From NCBI RefSeq assembly GCF_030272615.1, contig NC_081410.1, positions 569,055,152 through 569,119,151 of the forward strand: a DNA stretch of 64,000 nt. The letters run 5' to 3'. This DNA is from Cryptomeria japonica (taxonomy: Eukaryota > Streptophyta > Pinopsida > Cupressales > Cupressaceae). Below are positions 36,137 to 47,704 of this stretch, one piece after another (position 1 is the stretch's first letter; each line of letters begins with the position of its first letter). The notes below the pieces were generated by a model that was given only the letters and a program-made list of their open reading frames with translations, was not told the origin of the DNA and did not search any database. The position numbers and the translations under genes are program-made.

Positions 36137-36370
36137 TTGACTACTAGTGAATTCGCAAACTACAAAAGTAGTTCAACAAACAAGACCAAATGCCTAAGCC
36201 TACCTAGTCTTCAGATTCTAGCTCCGGGTAATCTACTAATTCTATATATTGATGCTTCTAACACAACATGGTTTGTTGTTTTGATACAGGAATTTTCAAA
36301 TAAAAGGATGAAGATTTATGGCTACCGGTCTAGAACATTTACAACTAGCACTATAGACCATTCTAGCTGA
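36137..36370 (+). pseudogene. Retroelement RNase H-like remnant
   Basis: 77 codons with LLILYIDASNTTWFVVLIQE and YGYRSRTFT...IDHSS, the look of an RNase H domain (Asp-Ala-Ser start, then Ser/Gly-x-Phe and H-S) as in Gypsy or caulimovirid elements. The upstream RT and downstream residues are absent. Which of the two it derives from cannot be told by eye. Confidence 0.35.
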
Positions 36371-37493
36371 CTACTAGTGGATAGAGTTTGAACCTTATCA
36401 ATGCAAAATGAGAAGGATGATAGAGTTTGGTAGAGTCTTAGAGTTCAAGTATTGAGTCTTAAAGAAATTCAACAACTCAAGACACATAGAATATCTACAG
36501 TGATAATTATGCTTTAGTTTTTTCATAGCTGGTTTTCCATCAAGTGAGTACCATTCTCCCATCATTCTAGTATTTGAATGTTCAATATACCATTCTAGCT
36601 GACCACTAGTGAATTCTCAAACTAGTACTCATTGTCCTTATATTATTGAAGCTCTAATAAAGAAATTGAGTGTATAAGTTTTAGAGTCAAAGTTTATATA
36701 CTTTGAATCACAATATTCATAGTCTTTCTTGAGAAAAATAAATTTTATGGATGAAGTCTCCCTAAATTTGAAAACTAGTACTCATTGTCCTTATAGACAA
36801 TTCTGATAATGGAATGCATGAGGTACTTAGTAGATGCATTTAGAAATTAATTTGGTATTTTAGATTTATGAGAAGCAATATTTTGAAATTTTATGGCATT
36901 TCATTTATATTGCTATTGAAGAAATCATGGTGAAAGGGATTGGAAGGGATATTATGTATCAATAAAAAATTAATATGAAATAAAATTAGAGTGAATAGGG
37001 AAATGAAAATGGTTTTGTTAATACTGTTATCATATTGTGATAACTACACCAATTATTTTTTTATGTATAATTTAATAGCAATCTATGTATATATATTTGA
37101 TCTGTAAAGGGCCATAGCCGATGTATTTTATATTAATATTTAAAAAAAAAATTATTAAAAACATTAGAAATTCTGCGAATTTTGAAACTAAAGCTAGAGA
37201 CTAAACCAAGTCGATCCTTTGGGCTTCTCAGTTGAATGCCAATCCATGCCAGGGGAAAACAAAAATTAGATGAGTAGTTTTAGAGAGACTTTTTTGACTT
37301 TTTAGAAAAATCTTGAAAGCCCTAACCACCATCGTAAAATGCTAGAATAAATATTACAGAACATGAAACACTAGGATTATGGAGCAGGAGGTGAGGAGGG
37401 ATTAAAATTTCCATGGCTTGAACCTAAGGAAGGAGACTCCTTTCCTTGTCCCGAAGGAGCCCAACTACAAATGGAGGGAACCTCTTTCATAAA

Positions 37494-37949
37494 CTAGATG
37501 GGAGGACCACAAGAGACGTAGATGGACACTTCAAGAGGCTCTGGACCTAATTCTTCCACTATATCTTCAAGCTTAGCCACCCAAGAATTGATATTTTCTT
37601 TAGAGATGGTTAAAGGAATGCCATCCTCTTCTAGGTGTTTCTTAACCCATCCTCTATCATTAATCTTAGTATGACATACAAGATTCCATAGGAAGTTTGA
37701 ATTTCCCTTAGTCCCAAATTTTCTTGTCCAGAATGGCTTCTCATACTCAATATAGAGAATGGGAAAATGATGAGGAGGTTTCCCATTTGTTATGATTACC
37801 ATGTAGTTCATTGGAAGAGGAATTGTCAAATTCTCATCAATATTTCTCATTACCCTACTCAAGTACGCCAAAAATCTTGCCTTGAAGACTTTCCTATAGA
37901 GGGCCTCTATCTTTTCCTTGCAAAGACCTGTGTAAAGGAGTGTTACCAA
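37494..37949 (-). CDS. Uncharacterised ~150-residue protein in the right arm
   Basis: 151 codons on the minus strand, the counterpart of 33524-34021. It keeps KPPHHFPILYIEYEKPFWTR, GWVKKHLE and WVAKLEDIVEE, and ends at the same site (GPPI). Both copies stayed open in spite of about a quarter of residues having changed, which suggests the frame was once under coding constraint. Function unknown; expression not shown. Confidence 0.4.
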   Translation of the reverse strand: MVTLLYTGLCKEKIEALYRKVFKARFLAYLSRVMRNIDENLTIPLPMNYMVIITNGKPPHHFPILYIEYEKPFWTRKFGTKGNSNFLWNLVCHTKINDRGWVKKHLEEDGIPLTISKENINSWVAKLEDIVEELGPEPLEVSIYVSCGPPI

Positions 37950-39202
37950 AAATACATTTTCTCAAAAATATCTATTATATCTAATCAACAAATTTTCTAA
38001 TGTAAGACTTAAAGGGGGGTCTCTTAGCTAGGTGAAACCTGAGGTTTCATGATTATTTGTAGGAACAATGTAATAAGGGGGATTGTTAGCATAACTAATA
38101 GTACTATAATATTAAACCATTACTTATTATTATTATTATATAGTTTCATTTGTTATTCAATTACTATTAACCTAATCTCCTTTATTTATATTCCCCACCG
38201 TTCATTTAATAATATATTAATTTATTTAACTTTTTTTTATCACAATTAATTTTTACCTTTTGCCCTACAATCAAGTTGTCTCCCTGGTTGGTCCCACTAT
38301 AGGGGTCTCTTCATTTTCCCCCTTGTAGTGGTGTCATGCTTGATAGCACAACTTGGACTATTGTTTGTAAGATGAAAGACCCTTTTACTACTCCCCATAC
38401 TCTTTATTATATTAAGAAAGCGATGTCTTATATTTAGGTTTCGGATGCTTATTTCATGTTGATTCTTAGCTTTGATAAAAATATTCTTTGTCTTTGTCTG
38501 TTTCTCTTAGTCTCACATTGGCGATCTATTCACTTTTCTTCTCTTTAAGGTTGTTTCTACTATGATAGGTTAGGGTCCTTTCCAAAATTTAACTAATGAG
38601 AATATGAGGTGAAATTTTTCTATTTAGATTTATAATAGGGGCATGGTTAATCAAATCCCAAGTTATAATTTATTATATTTCCCTTCAATTTTCTTAATAG
38701 GACCTTAAGGAGGCTATGTGCACAAAAATGGGGGACCATAACGAGGCCTAAACTACTTTTCGGTCATTTTTTCTTATAATGCAATATATTTTTCTTGTAT
38801 AAAAGAAAAAGTTTATAAAATGTGAGAACATAATAAAAAAATTATGTTTTAACCTAATTTGAAAAATACCAACCCTTAGGATTGTATTTTCCTTGGGCAT
38901 CTAACCTAAATGGTTATAATTTCATGTCAATGTCCAAGAATGTGTTTTGTATAAATTGTAGAATGATAAAAACTAAATGCCAAGTGTTCTTTCTATCAAT
39001 TTTACACATTTCTCTATATTGATGTGAAAAGTACCACAATAATGTCAATCTCTCTCATACCATTCTGACTGTGTAATTTCTTTATATATTTTGAATGTGT
39101 TAGGGTTTTGATTTTAAATTTATTATATCCATTCATCTAAATTTAAAACATATTATTTTTTTTATATTATACACACTATTCTATACACATTGAAAAAAAA
39201 AA

Positions 39203-40939
39203 GATTTGAACGATTTCCAAATATAGTAGCGTGAGCATGCTCAGCCTTTCATTTTTCATGGTGTGACTTCTTCAAACTTTGGTAAAAAATCATGTAATCA
39301 TTAAAAAAATAGAAATAAAACTAGGCATAAACTATATGATGTAAGATAATTTTTCATTAAAGTATTTTCCGAAATATCCAAAAAGTAAACATTTTAACAT
39401 GAGCACATCAGACACTATGTTATATTTTTTTGACAAAAATTGGATCACCTTGTTTGGCCCCATATTTAAATGTCTCGATCTACCTTTGAAAATAAAAAAT
39501 ATTTTCAAGACTAGATTTTAAGCATAGTTGTAATGGTCTGAAATTATGGTTAGGGTTAAATTAAAATATCAAAACCACTAAATGACCTAATTAACTACTA
39601 CATTTGGAAGGAGAAGAAATATAATAGATCTAGCCTAAAAAGAATGAGACTCTGATCCAATTCTAGGCTCTTTGGATAAGGCCTATCTCCTTCTTGAAAT
39701 TAAATAGTTTTAGTTTTTGATGATAAGGGAAAAATAGGTGATAATCGAAGTATTCTGATAGAGACAGTAACCTACAGATGTCCCACATAGCCACTGATTT
39801 ATGTCTAGGAAAAATAAGATGTTTTGAATCTTCTCTTAGAAGTTAGGCCTAATTTTCTAGGACCAAGTAGTATCAATTCGCCATGGCCCTCAAATTTTTT
39901 TTCCTCGAAAGTTGAAACTATTCATCACTATGAACTCTATCGATCATCCTGAGTATAGCTTTGTACCTATTCCTGCACATAGAGAGAAATGGAAAATTGT
40001 TGGCAATAGGGTTTGCCTTACATGTCAAACCCCGATTTTGGAATTAACCATGAAATTGAATTAACAAATGTAATGAAAGATTCCAGTAAAATACTTTCCT
40101 ATCAAGGGAGAGGCTAAAAATGATTGAAACACTAATGATATACCTCAATGAATTTTTGTGTAACCTTCACAAAGGAAGTGGTGTTTCATGTATGTTATCT
40201 TCATAAAATATTCATCATGGATGTCATCTTCAATATCTGACACTTGATTTCACTTTTTCTCCAATGCTTGATGAAAGACTGGTCGCTTTATCACTTGAAT
40301 TTGCTAGAGTGTAATTGAGATGTTGAACAGGTTAGGTTTTAAAATGAGATGGGTAGACCCCCTTTAATACTTGCTTGTCAATTTTTTTTTATAGTTTCCA
40401 ACACAAGCCAACACAAGATCTAGGTCACTATCTACATTATGTGACCGTTATGAGGTCCCAAATTGGGCCCTTTTTGAGATGACATGGTGTTGGGCACCAT
40501 GGTTTGATTTAGGATCAAGGTGCCTAAAGCCATGGTCTTGGAAATTAGGGCTTTAAGTTTTGGGGGGATTATGGAGATAGTGAAAAACCATGTCTAATAG
40601 GTTATGTGAGTAGAATCAACACTTTAGTCAAGCCTCAGAAGTTGAAGTGTCAATGTGAAGTCCAAGTAAGGACAAAATTGTAGGCATGTACAATTTAGGA
40701 TGCTACAATAGTTACTATTGTTCTCATTACATATTCAAAATTTTAATATGGTTATCTTCAATTTATCATACAAAAATATTTTATATTGATTCTAAAAAAA
40801 TATGGTCACTTTTTACACTCTTTTGTTCATCCATTTCCATGCGCATGCCTAAGAAGTACCCTCCTAAGTTTAGTAGAGGCTAGATAGTTAGATGATATTC
40901 CCTCTCTTATCAATTTGAATTTATTTAAGATATGTTTGT
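39203..40939. other. Intergenic AT-rich sequence
   Basis: No long open frame, LTR end or repeat could be supported. Several phrases (TTGGGCCC, GGTTAGGGTTAAA) have transposon-like flavour but nothing definable. Confidence 0.5.
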
Positions 40940-41517
40940 TAATGTGATGCAGGAGCACCAGAGTAGTTCATCTGGTTGGAGTAGGAGCACCGGATTGGTT
41001 CAAACCGGCTGGAGCGGTTTACATTGGAGTTGCTTGGAGATCATTGCATTTTTTCATGTTTGAGAGTTTAGCATTATAGATTTGGATTTATCACCTTGAG
41101 ATCATTTTCTTTATCATATTCGAGATTCATGGCATTTGGGTTTGATTCCAGTGAGATATTGATTCTTGTATTGGCCCAGTGTTGTTATTTTCTTACTGGT
41201 TGGTCTTGCAATGAGTAAAGAAAAGATGAATCAAGTTGCAGGTGGTTTCAGTAACTTACACATCATTGAGCGATGTTCTTTTGGGCCTTGGTCAATGTTT
41301 TTAGAGGTCTGAGTGAAGTTTTATGCATTTTGAAGGTGTTCTTCATGATTTGGGCTGACATGTTATTGTTTGTACACATTACATCGTGAACCAGTTGGCC
41401 TTTGGCCGACTTGATCGAGTTGTTATTTCTTGTGGTTGGTATAAAGGGAAGTTTTGAGAAATTTTTTATGGGATAGAGGTTCGAGGAAGAAGAGATCGAG
41501 TGAAGATGTAGTTTATG

Positions 41518-43040
41518 TGTTGGCAATATTACATTATAACAAACAATGAAAGATTGTTGGCATTTCAATAAGGATATTGAGAAGGTTGTTGATGACCATG
41601 GACATAACTGATTAAAGATGTCTTACTGTCTTAATATTATTATTTTGTCATTGATGTCAAGAAATTGATTTTCTAATTCAGTATGATGTTGCCATATCTT
41701 AAGAAGTACGATTTAAAGATGTCGGTAAAAGAAACAAAAAGAATATGATGAATAAGGGGATAATTTATTCAATGGGCAACTATTACCAAGTCAGACAATG
41801 ATGAGATCATGATGTTTAGATTGTTTTGATATCCTACATATGCTATTGTTTGAAAGGTTAATACTATACTATGTTACCGAGCAAAGAACCTAGTCGGTAA
41901 ACCCTAAGGAACCTAGTCAGTAAACCCTAAGGTTATCGCTATCAGTTAATGAAGGCAAAATGTCTACCGAGTGAAGTTTAGTATTTACTGAGTTACAACC
42001 AAGCTATAACAGAATGCATTAAATGTTTGCATGTGATATTTAATGAAGGAAGCTGATGAGCTGGAGTGAATTAAATGATTGGTAAGCCATGCATGAAGAT
42101 TGTTAAAGAATCTATGGTAAAGAAAGATCGGCAGGAAGATCTACAGTTCAGATTGAACCGCAATACCCTAACACAAGTTCCAAGGTAAATATGCAAGTTC
42201 CAAGGCAGGGTAAAACATTTTCAGATCGAAGGATACATTGAACTTGGACAAGATTGAAGATCTGATGGCTATGATTGATCATGGGAAATGTGATCAATGA
42301 GATTAAGTGGTTAGAAGATTGTTTATAAATAGGAAATTGTTGATAAACAATGCATGCGGGAAAGTGTATGCACAGGGATGCTACATAGTGATTACCAAGC
42401 ACAAAAGATTGAAGACCTGTTTTGATAATAGAGTATAGAGCCCAACAGAGGGACAAGATAAGTCCTATGAATTGATGGTATTGAACAAATAAGAATCTGC
42501 TTTAGCATTTTTAGATGTGAAGTTGCAGACATATTTTTATTATTGTTATTTTGAGAAGTAGCAGAAAATCTCTTAACCGAGTGGACTTAACAGTCTTATA
42601 TGTAAATCCTCTAGCTAGGTGACATTCTTATTGAGTGTTTGAAATCCTTTAACAAGGTCACTTCTAACAAAGTGAAGATCCTAATAGATTTGAGGGAAAT
42701 CCCTTAACCGGGTCACATCTAGCAATGTGTTTGTAATCTTTAACAGGATTTTCTTTTAACCGAGCATACTCTAGAAGAGTATATTTCTTAGTGGGTCCGA
42801 AATCCCATAGTGGTTTTTCCCTATTTGGGTTTCCACGTTAAATCTGTTGTTATGAGGTTTATATTGTTCATATGCTTTTGATTTTGCATTTTTGATAGTT
42901 TTTGGTTATATGACTAATATATATGTTACCGAGGTTGAATCTGATGTTTTTATGGATGATTAAGTTTGTATGATTCACCCCCCCCCCTCTCATCTTGTTG
43001 GCTATTGGATCTTTACTTACATTAAGTATTAGAACTATCA
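41518..43040 (+). repeat. 5' LTR of C (1523 bp)
   Basis: Starts TGTTGGCAATATTACATT and ends AGAACTATCA, two bases before the primer site. Contains a 23-bp tandem duplication (41887-41909 and 41910-41932) that the 3' LTR lacks. Confidence 0.9.
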
Positions 43041-43042
43041 AT

Positions 43043-43054
43043 TGGTATCAGAGC
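43043..43054 (+). other. Primer-binding site of C
   Basis: TGGTATCAGAGC, perfect initiator tRNA-Met type. Confidence 0.92.
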
Positions 43055-43104
43055 TTTGGACTCCGAAAGGAAATTTTAAAGGCATTTGAGTTAAAGATCC
43101 AAAG

Positions 43105-46100
43105 ATGTATAAGAGGGATGCACCGAAGCTGAATAAGTCAAGTTTCTCTACATGGCAGAAAAGGATGAAGCTACATCTCTTAGGAATTGGAGAATATGTT
43201 GTCTATTATCTGGAGAATGATTTCATCACACCGAGCACCTATCCATTGACAATGGAAGAGATAAAGGCAAAGCAAGAACACATTCAAGCAATGATTGAAA
43301 TAACATCTGCATTGACCGACTCAGAGTTTAATGATCTAGAAGGATGTACTGATGCAAAGGCAATGTGGACTAAGCTCATATCTGTATATGGAGGAGATGA
43401 ACATGTTTAAAGAGCGAAAGTGGATATTTTAAGAGGACAACTTGAATCTATGACGACGAATGAAGGTGAGAACATAACCCGGTATAGTACAAGACTAAAG
43501 GAGATTGTAAATCAAATCAAAGGAGCAGGAGGAACTATTGAAGAAAAGGATGTAACAAGTAAGTTGTTAAGAACCCTTCTACGTGCCTATGCAATCCGAG
43601 TCTCTGCAATCAATGAACTGAGGTCTGTACCTAATATGCTAGTTTCCTTGGATGCTACTATTGGTAAGCTACATGTATTTGGGTTAAGTAATTTTGATAA
43701 TAGTGGATCTTCGGTAAATAAAGTTGAATCTGCATTTAGTTCTTTTCATTTGAATGAATCTAATGATTACAATGAAAGAAAGTATAAGTACTCTGAAGGA
43801 GATCATAGTGGAGCAAGTGAAAGATTTCGTAAAAACATGGAGGAGGTACACAAACTGTATGAGGAAATCATAAAGCAAGAAGAGTTTGAAGCACTATTAG
43901 CCAAAAGGCTACCGAGAGGAAAAGGTAAGTATAAAGGAAAGCTACCTTTAAAATGTTTCAATTGTGATAAGATTGGACATATGGCTTCTAACTATCCTAA
44001 CAAAGATTTTACTGAAAAGAGAGATTACCGAGATGACAGACAGAATGATAACCATTACAGAGGACACCGAGACTTCAGGAGAAGAGATAAAAAGACATGC
44101 CTAATAGATGATGAGGAATCTAATGATGATAAATTAGATGAAATTGATATAGAGGAAGTTGTTTATGTGGCTATCAAAGATGGATTAGATGAAGAAAAGT
44201 ATGAAGAAAAAGCTTTAATATCTCATATAAATACTAATGATTCTTGGATCATAGATAGTGGTTGCTCACATCACATGACAGGTGATAAACACAAGTTTAT
44301 TAAATTAGATGATTATGATGGAGGCTATGTTAGATTTGGTAATGATGCACCATGTCCGGTAAGAGGTAAAGGATCCATAACACTTCTTGATAATGCAAGA
44401 TGTAATGATGTTTATTAGGTTGAAGGTTTGAAATACAATTTGTTGAGTGTAGCATAGCTAAACAACACAAGTTACTGAATAGAGTTTGAAAAAGGAATTG
44501 TCAAAGTTCATGACAAGCATGGAAAGTTAGCTGCTACTGGGACACAAACAAGAGGTAATACATTTCATCTTGACTCAACTCAGAATAAATGTCTATATGC
44601 AAGGATAGATGATACCTGGTTATGGCATAAAAGGTTTTGTCATGTTAATTTTGATAATCTGATCAAAATAAGTAAGAAGCACAGAGTAAGAGGTCTACCG
44701 AGTCTTGAAAAACCTAAGAATGCTATGTGTTGAGGATGCCAGATGGGTAAGATGACAAGATCAAGCTTTACAAGAAAGTCCTACACTTCTAAGGGAATTT
44801 TAGATCTTGTGCACACTGATCTTTGTGGTCCTTTGAAAGTTCAAAGTTATTATGGTGATAAATATTTCATTTTATTTGTGGATGACTATTCAAGGATGAT
44901 GTCAGTAATGTTTTTAAAAGGAAAATCAGAAGCTTTTCAAATGTTTAAATGGTACAAGGCTAGAGTTGAAAATGAAACAGGAAGACAACTGAAATGTCTC
45001 AGATCAGATAGAGGAGGAGAGTTTACATATGATGAGTTCAACTTATTTTGCTATGATCATGGTATAAAAAGACAAGTCTTTGCACCGAGAACTCCACAGC
45101 AGAATGGAATAGCTGAGAGAAGGAACAAATTTATTGTGGATTGTTCCAGAACCCTGATGATTGAAAAGAAAGTTCCACAAACATTTTGGAGAGAAGCAAT
45201 AAGCACAACTATTTACACCTTGAACCGAGTTCAATTGAAGAAAGGTACTTTGAAGACACCTTATGAAATCTGGTATGACAAGAAACCTAATGTAAGTTAT
45301 TTTAAAATCTTTGGGAGTAAATGCTATGTTCATAAAGATGATAGAAATGGTAAGTTTGATCAGAAAAGTGAAGAAGGAATGTTTCTAGGATATTCTTCTA
45401 GAAGAAAAGCATTTAAACGTCTGATCAAATCATCTAACAAAATAGTAGAAAGTGCAAATGTGAAAATTGATGAATTTGCAGAAAGAAATGATGAAGGAAA
45501 TTCCAAAGAACCAGAAGACTATGATGAATTTGTCTATGTGCAACCGAGAAGTCCTATCAAGATAACTGTTGAAGAAAATCAAGAAAATATCCAGTTACTG
45601 AGTGATGAAGAAGATCATACAGAGCCTATCAAGCCCGTATTAGCCAGGAATGTCAGAAGACATCATGCACCAAGTCAGATTATAGGAGATAAGGATGATC
45701 CAGTGATGACAAGGAACAAACTAAGACAGAATACATGTTTTATATTTGAATTTGAACCAAGAATAGTGAAAGAGGCATTTAACAACGAAGATTGGATAAA
45801 TGCTATGATAGAAGAGATTGATCAAATCAAGAAGAATGACACATGGACATTGGTCCCAAGACCGAAGGACAAAAATGTAATCTGTACAAAGTGGATTTTC
45901 AGAAACAAGCTAAATCAAAAAGGGGAGGTCATTCGAAACAAAGCAAGATTAGTTTGCAAAGGTTATGCACAAGAAGAAGGAATTGATTATGGTGAGACTT
46001 TTGCACCTATTTCTAGACTTGAAGGAGTAAGAACATTGTTGGCCTATGTTGCTTTCAAGAACTTCAAGGTATATCAAATGGATGTCAAATCTGCATTTTT

Positions 46101-47283
46101 GAATGGAATATTAGAAGAAGTTTTCATTGAACAACCTGAAGAATTTGTTGAAGACAATAATAAAGATTAGGTTTGTAAGTTGAACAAAGCTTTATATGGT
46201 TTGAAACAAGCACCTAGAGCATGGCATGAAATATTGCACTCTTATTTGATTAAGATTGGTTTTATAAGGACAAGTGAGAACACCATGTACATGAAGAATA
46301 GTGAAAATGGAATACTAATCTCAGCCATATTTGTTGATGATATTATATTTAGTGGAAATGACTCTCTATGCAAGAACTTTGGAAATGAAATGAGTAAAGA
46401 ATTTGAGGTGTCATTAATCGGTGAGATAAAATATTTTATAGGTCTGCATATATTGCAAATGAAAGATGAGATTTTCATTACCCATTCCAAGTACATAAAG
46501 CAAATCTTAAAGAAATTTGGAATGGAGGATTCAAAATTAGTAAGTACTCCTATGACTACCAACTGTAAACTATCAAAGAATGATGAATCTGCATCTATTG
46601 ATGAGACACTTTACCGACCTATGATTGGAAAGTTGCAATATGTTGTTCACAACAGGCTAGATATAGCACATACAATAGGTATTGTTGCAAGATTTTCTAC
46701 AGATCCTAAGGAAACACACATGACAGCAATCAAAAGAATTTTCAGATACTTAAAAGGTATTGAAGATTATGGCTTAGTATATCAGAAAGGAAATGAGTTT
46801 GATTTAAAAGTTTATACTGATGCTGATTGGGCAGGCAACATTGATGATAGGAAAAGCACAAGTGGAGGAGCTTTCTTTTTAGGAGAAAGACTAGTAAGTT
46901 GGATTAGCAAGAAAAAAGGATGTGTTTCTCAGTCAACAACAGAAGCTGTATATGTTGCTACAACACTAAATTGCACCAATATAGCATGGATCAAACAAAT
47001 GTTGGAAGGTATAAATGAGAAAGTTACTGAGCCAGTAACTATATTCTGTGACAATACTAGTGCCATTAATATTTCAAAAAATCCTGTTATGCACTCTAAG
47101 ACAAAGCACATATCTATCAAATATCATTATCTTAGAGAAGAAGCTCAAGAAAAGAAAGTGGTGTTGGAATATGTTAGCACAAAGGAGCAAATAGCAGATA
47201 TCTTCACCAAGCCACTACCAAAGGACACTTTTGAATATCTCAGAAGTAAGTTAGGGGTCCTACCCCTATCTTCTACTCACTAA
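43105..47283 (+). pseudogene. C Copia gag-pol polyprotein, one frame with six stops
   Basis: 1392 codons in a single frame from MYKRDAPKLNKSSFS to the TAA after LPLSSTH. Order: gag (43105-43900), knuckle CFNCDKIGHMASNY with the last Cys changed to Tyr, protease WIIDSGCSHHMTG intact, integrase zinc site (WHKRFCH, then C-stop-GC), integrase core Asp (VHTDLCGPL), Asp (LRSDRGGEF) and Glu (GIAERRNK), RT ([14 protein letters not shown] and FVDDIIFSG), RNase H (YTDADWAGNIDDRKST, CDNTSAI) and the tail DIFTKPLPKDTFEYL. In-frame stops lie at 43408, 44416, 44455, 44476, 44731 and 46168; no frameshift was seen. Catalytic residues are otherwise kept, so it was inactivated recently. Confidence 0.93.
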
Positions 47284-47513
47284 CTGAGTTCAGTGAAAGC
47301 AAATATTTGATGACTCTACAAAATATCTTTTAGGAGTTGATGCTGATTTACACACTTTAGGAGGTTTTCTAAAGGTGTGCAGGAAACAATAAATAGGGAA
47401 TAGGAATTGAAGACAAATGCTCTGACCGAGATTGAATTGATACATAACAACATGGAATTCACTTCTCAGAGGAAGAAATTATGTTTTTAGTTCTTTTCTT
47501 TTTGGCATTGTTG

Positions 47514-47704
47514 TCAAAGGGGGAGAATACCTATGAAAGAGGGAGAATACATAAGAAGAGTAGACAACGGGTTGGAAAGAAGACTATGAAAATAGGAGAA
47601 GTCTAATGTATGGGGGAGAGTATTTCAGCATTTTAGAATCATAGCAATCCGAATCTATTAGGGTCAAATCAATTGGTTTTGCCATCAATGCCAAAGGGGG
47701 AGAT
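47514..47704 (+). other. Two polypurine tracts of C
   Basis: GTCAAAGGGGGAGAATACC near 47514-47526 and CCAAAGGGGGAGAT ending 47704 beside the LTR, about 180 bp apart, each after a GGCATTGTTGTC or GCCATCAATGCC block. Confidence 0.65.

Larger units (their letters stand above)
34869..36647. other. Spacer of the giant inverted repeat, internally rearranged
   Basis: It holds copies of arm pieces and duplicated segments: 35165-35340 resembles 33275-33430, and 35690-35957 resembles the inner end of the right arm (36630-36900). A direct duplication of about 215 bp lies at 35952-36165 and 36414-36625. A P450 fragment and an RNase H remnant are listed separately. The pattern suggests repeated template switching or nested insertion. 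Confidence 0.6.
32342..39202. mobile_element. Giant inverted repeat (foldback-like structure)
   Basis: Left arm about 32342-34868 and right arm about 36648-39202 are reverse complements over their whole length with moderate divergence (for example TTTTTTCAATGTGTATAGAA at 32342 against its complement ending at 39202). The spacer is about 1.8 kb. No target duplication was seen at the ends. Candidates are a foldback or long-TIR DNA transposon, or a palindromic rearrangement of an older element. Both arms carry the same unknown open frame. Confidence 0.75.

Noticed and set aside
36137-36370. Firm assignment to an endogenous pararetrovirus
   Set aside because: Only an RNase H-like piece is present; without RT or movement-protein motifs, Gypsy and caulimovirid origins cannot be separated.
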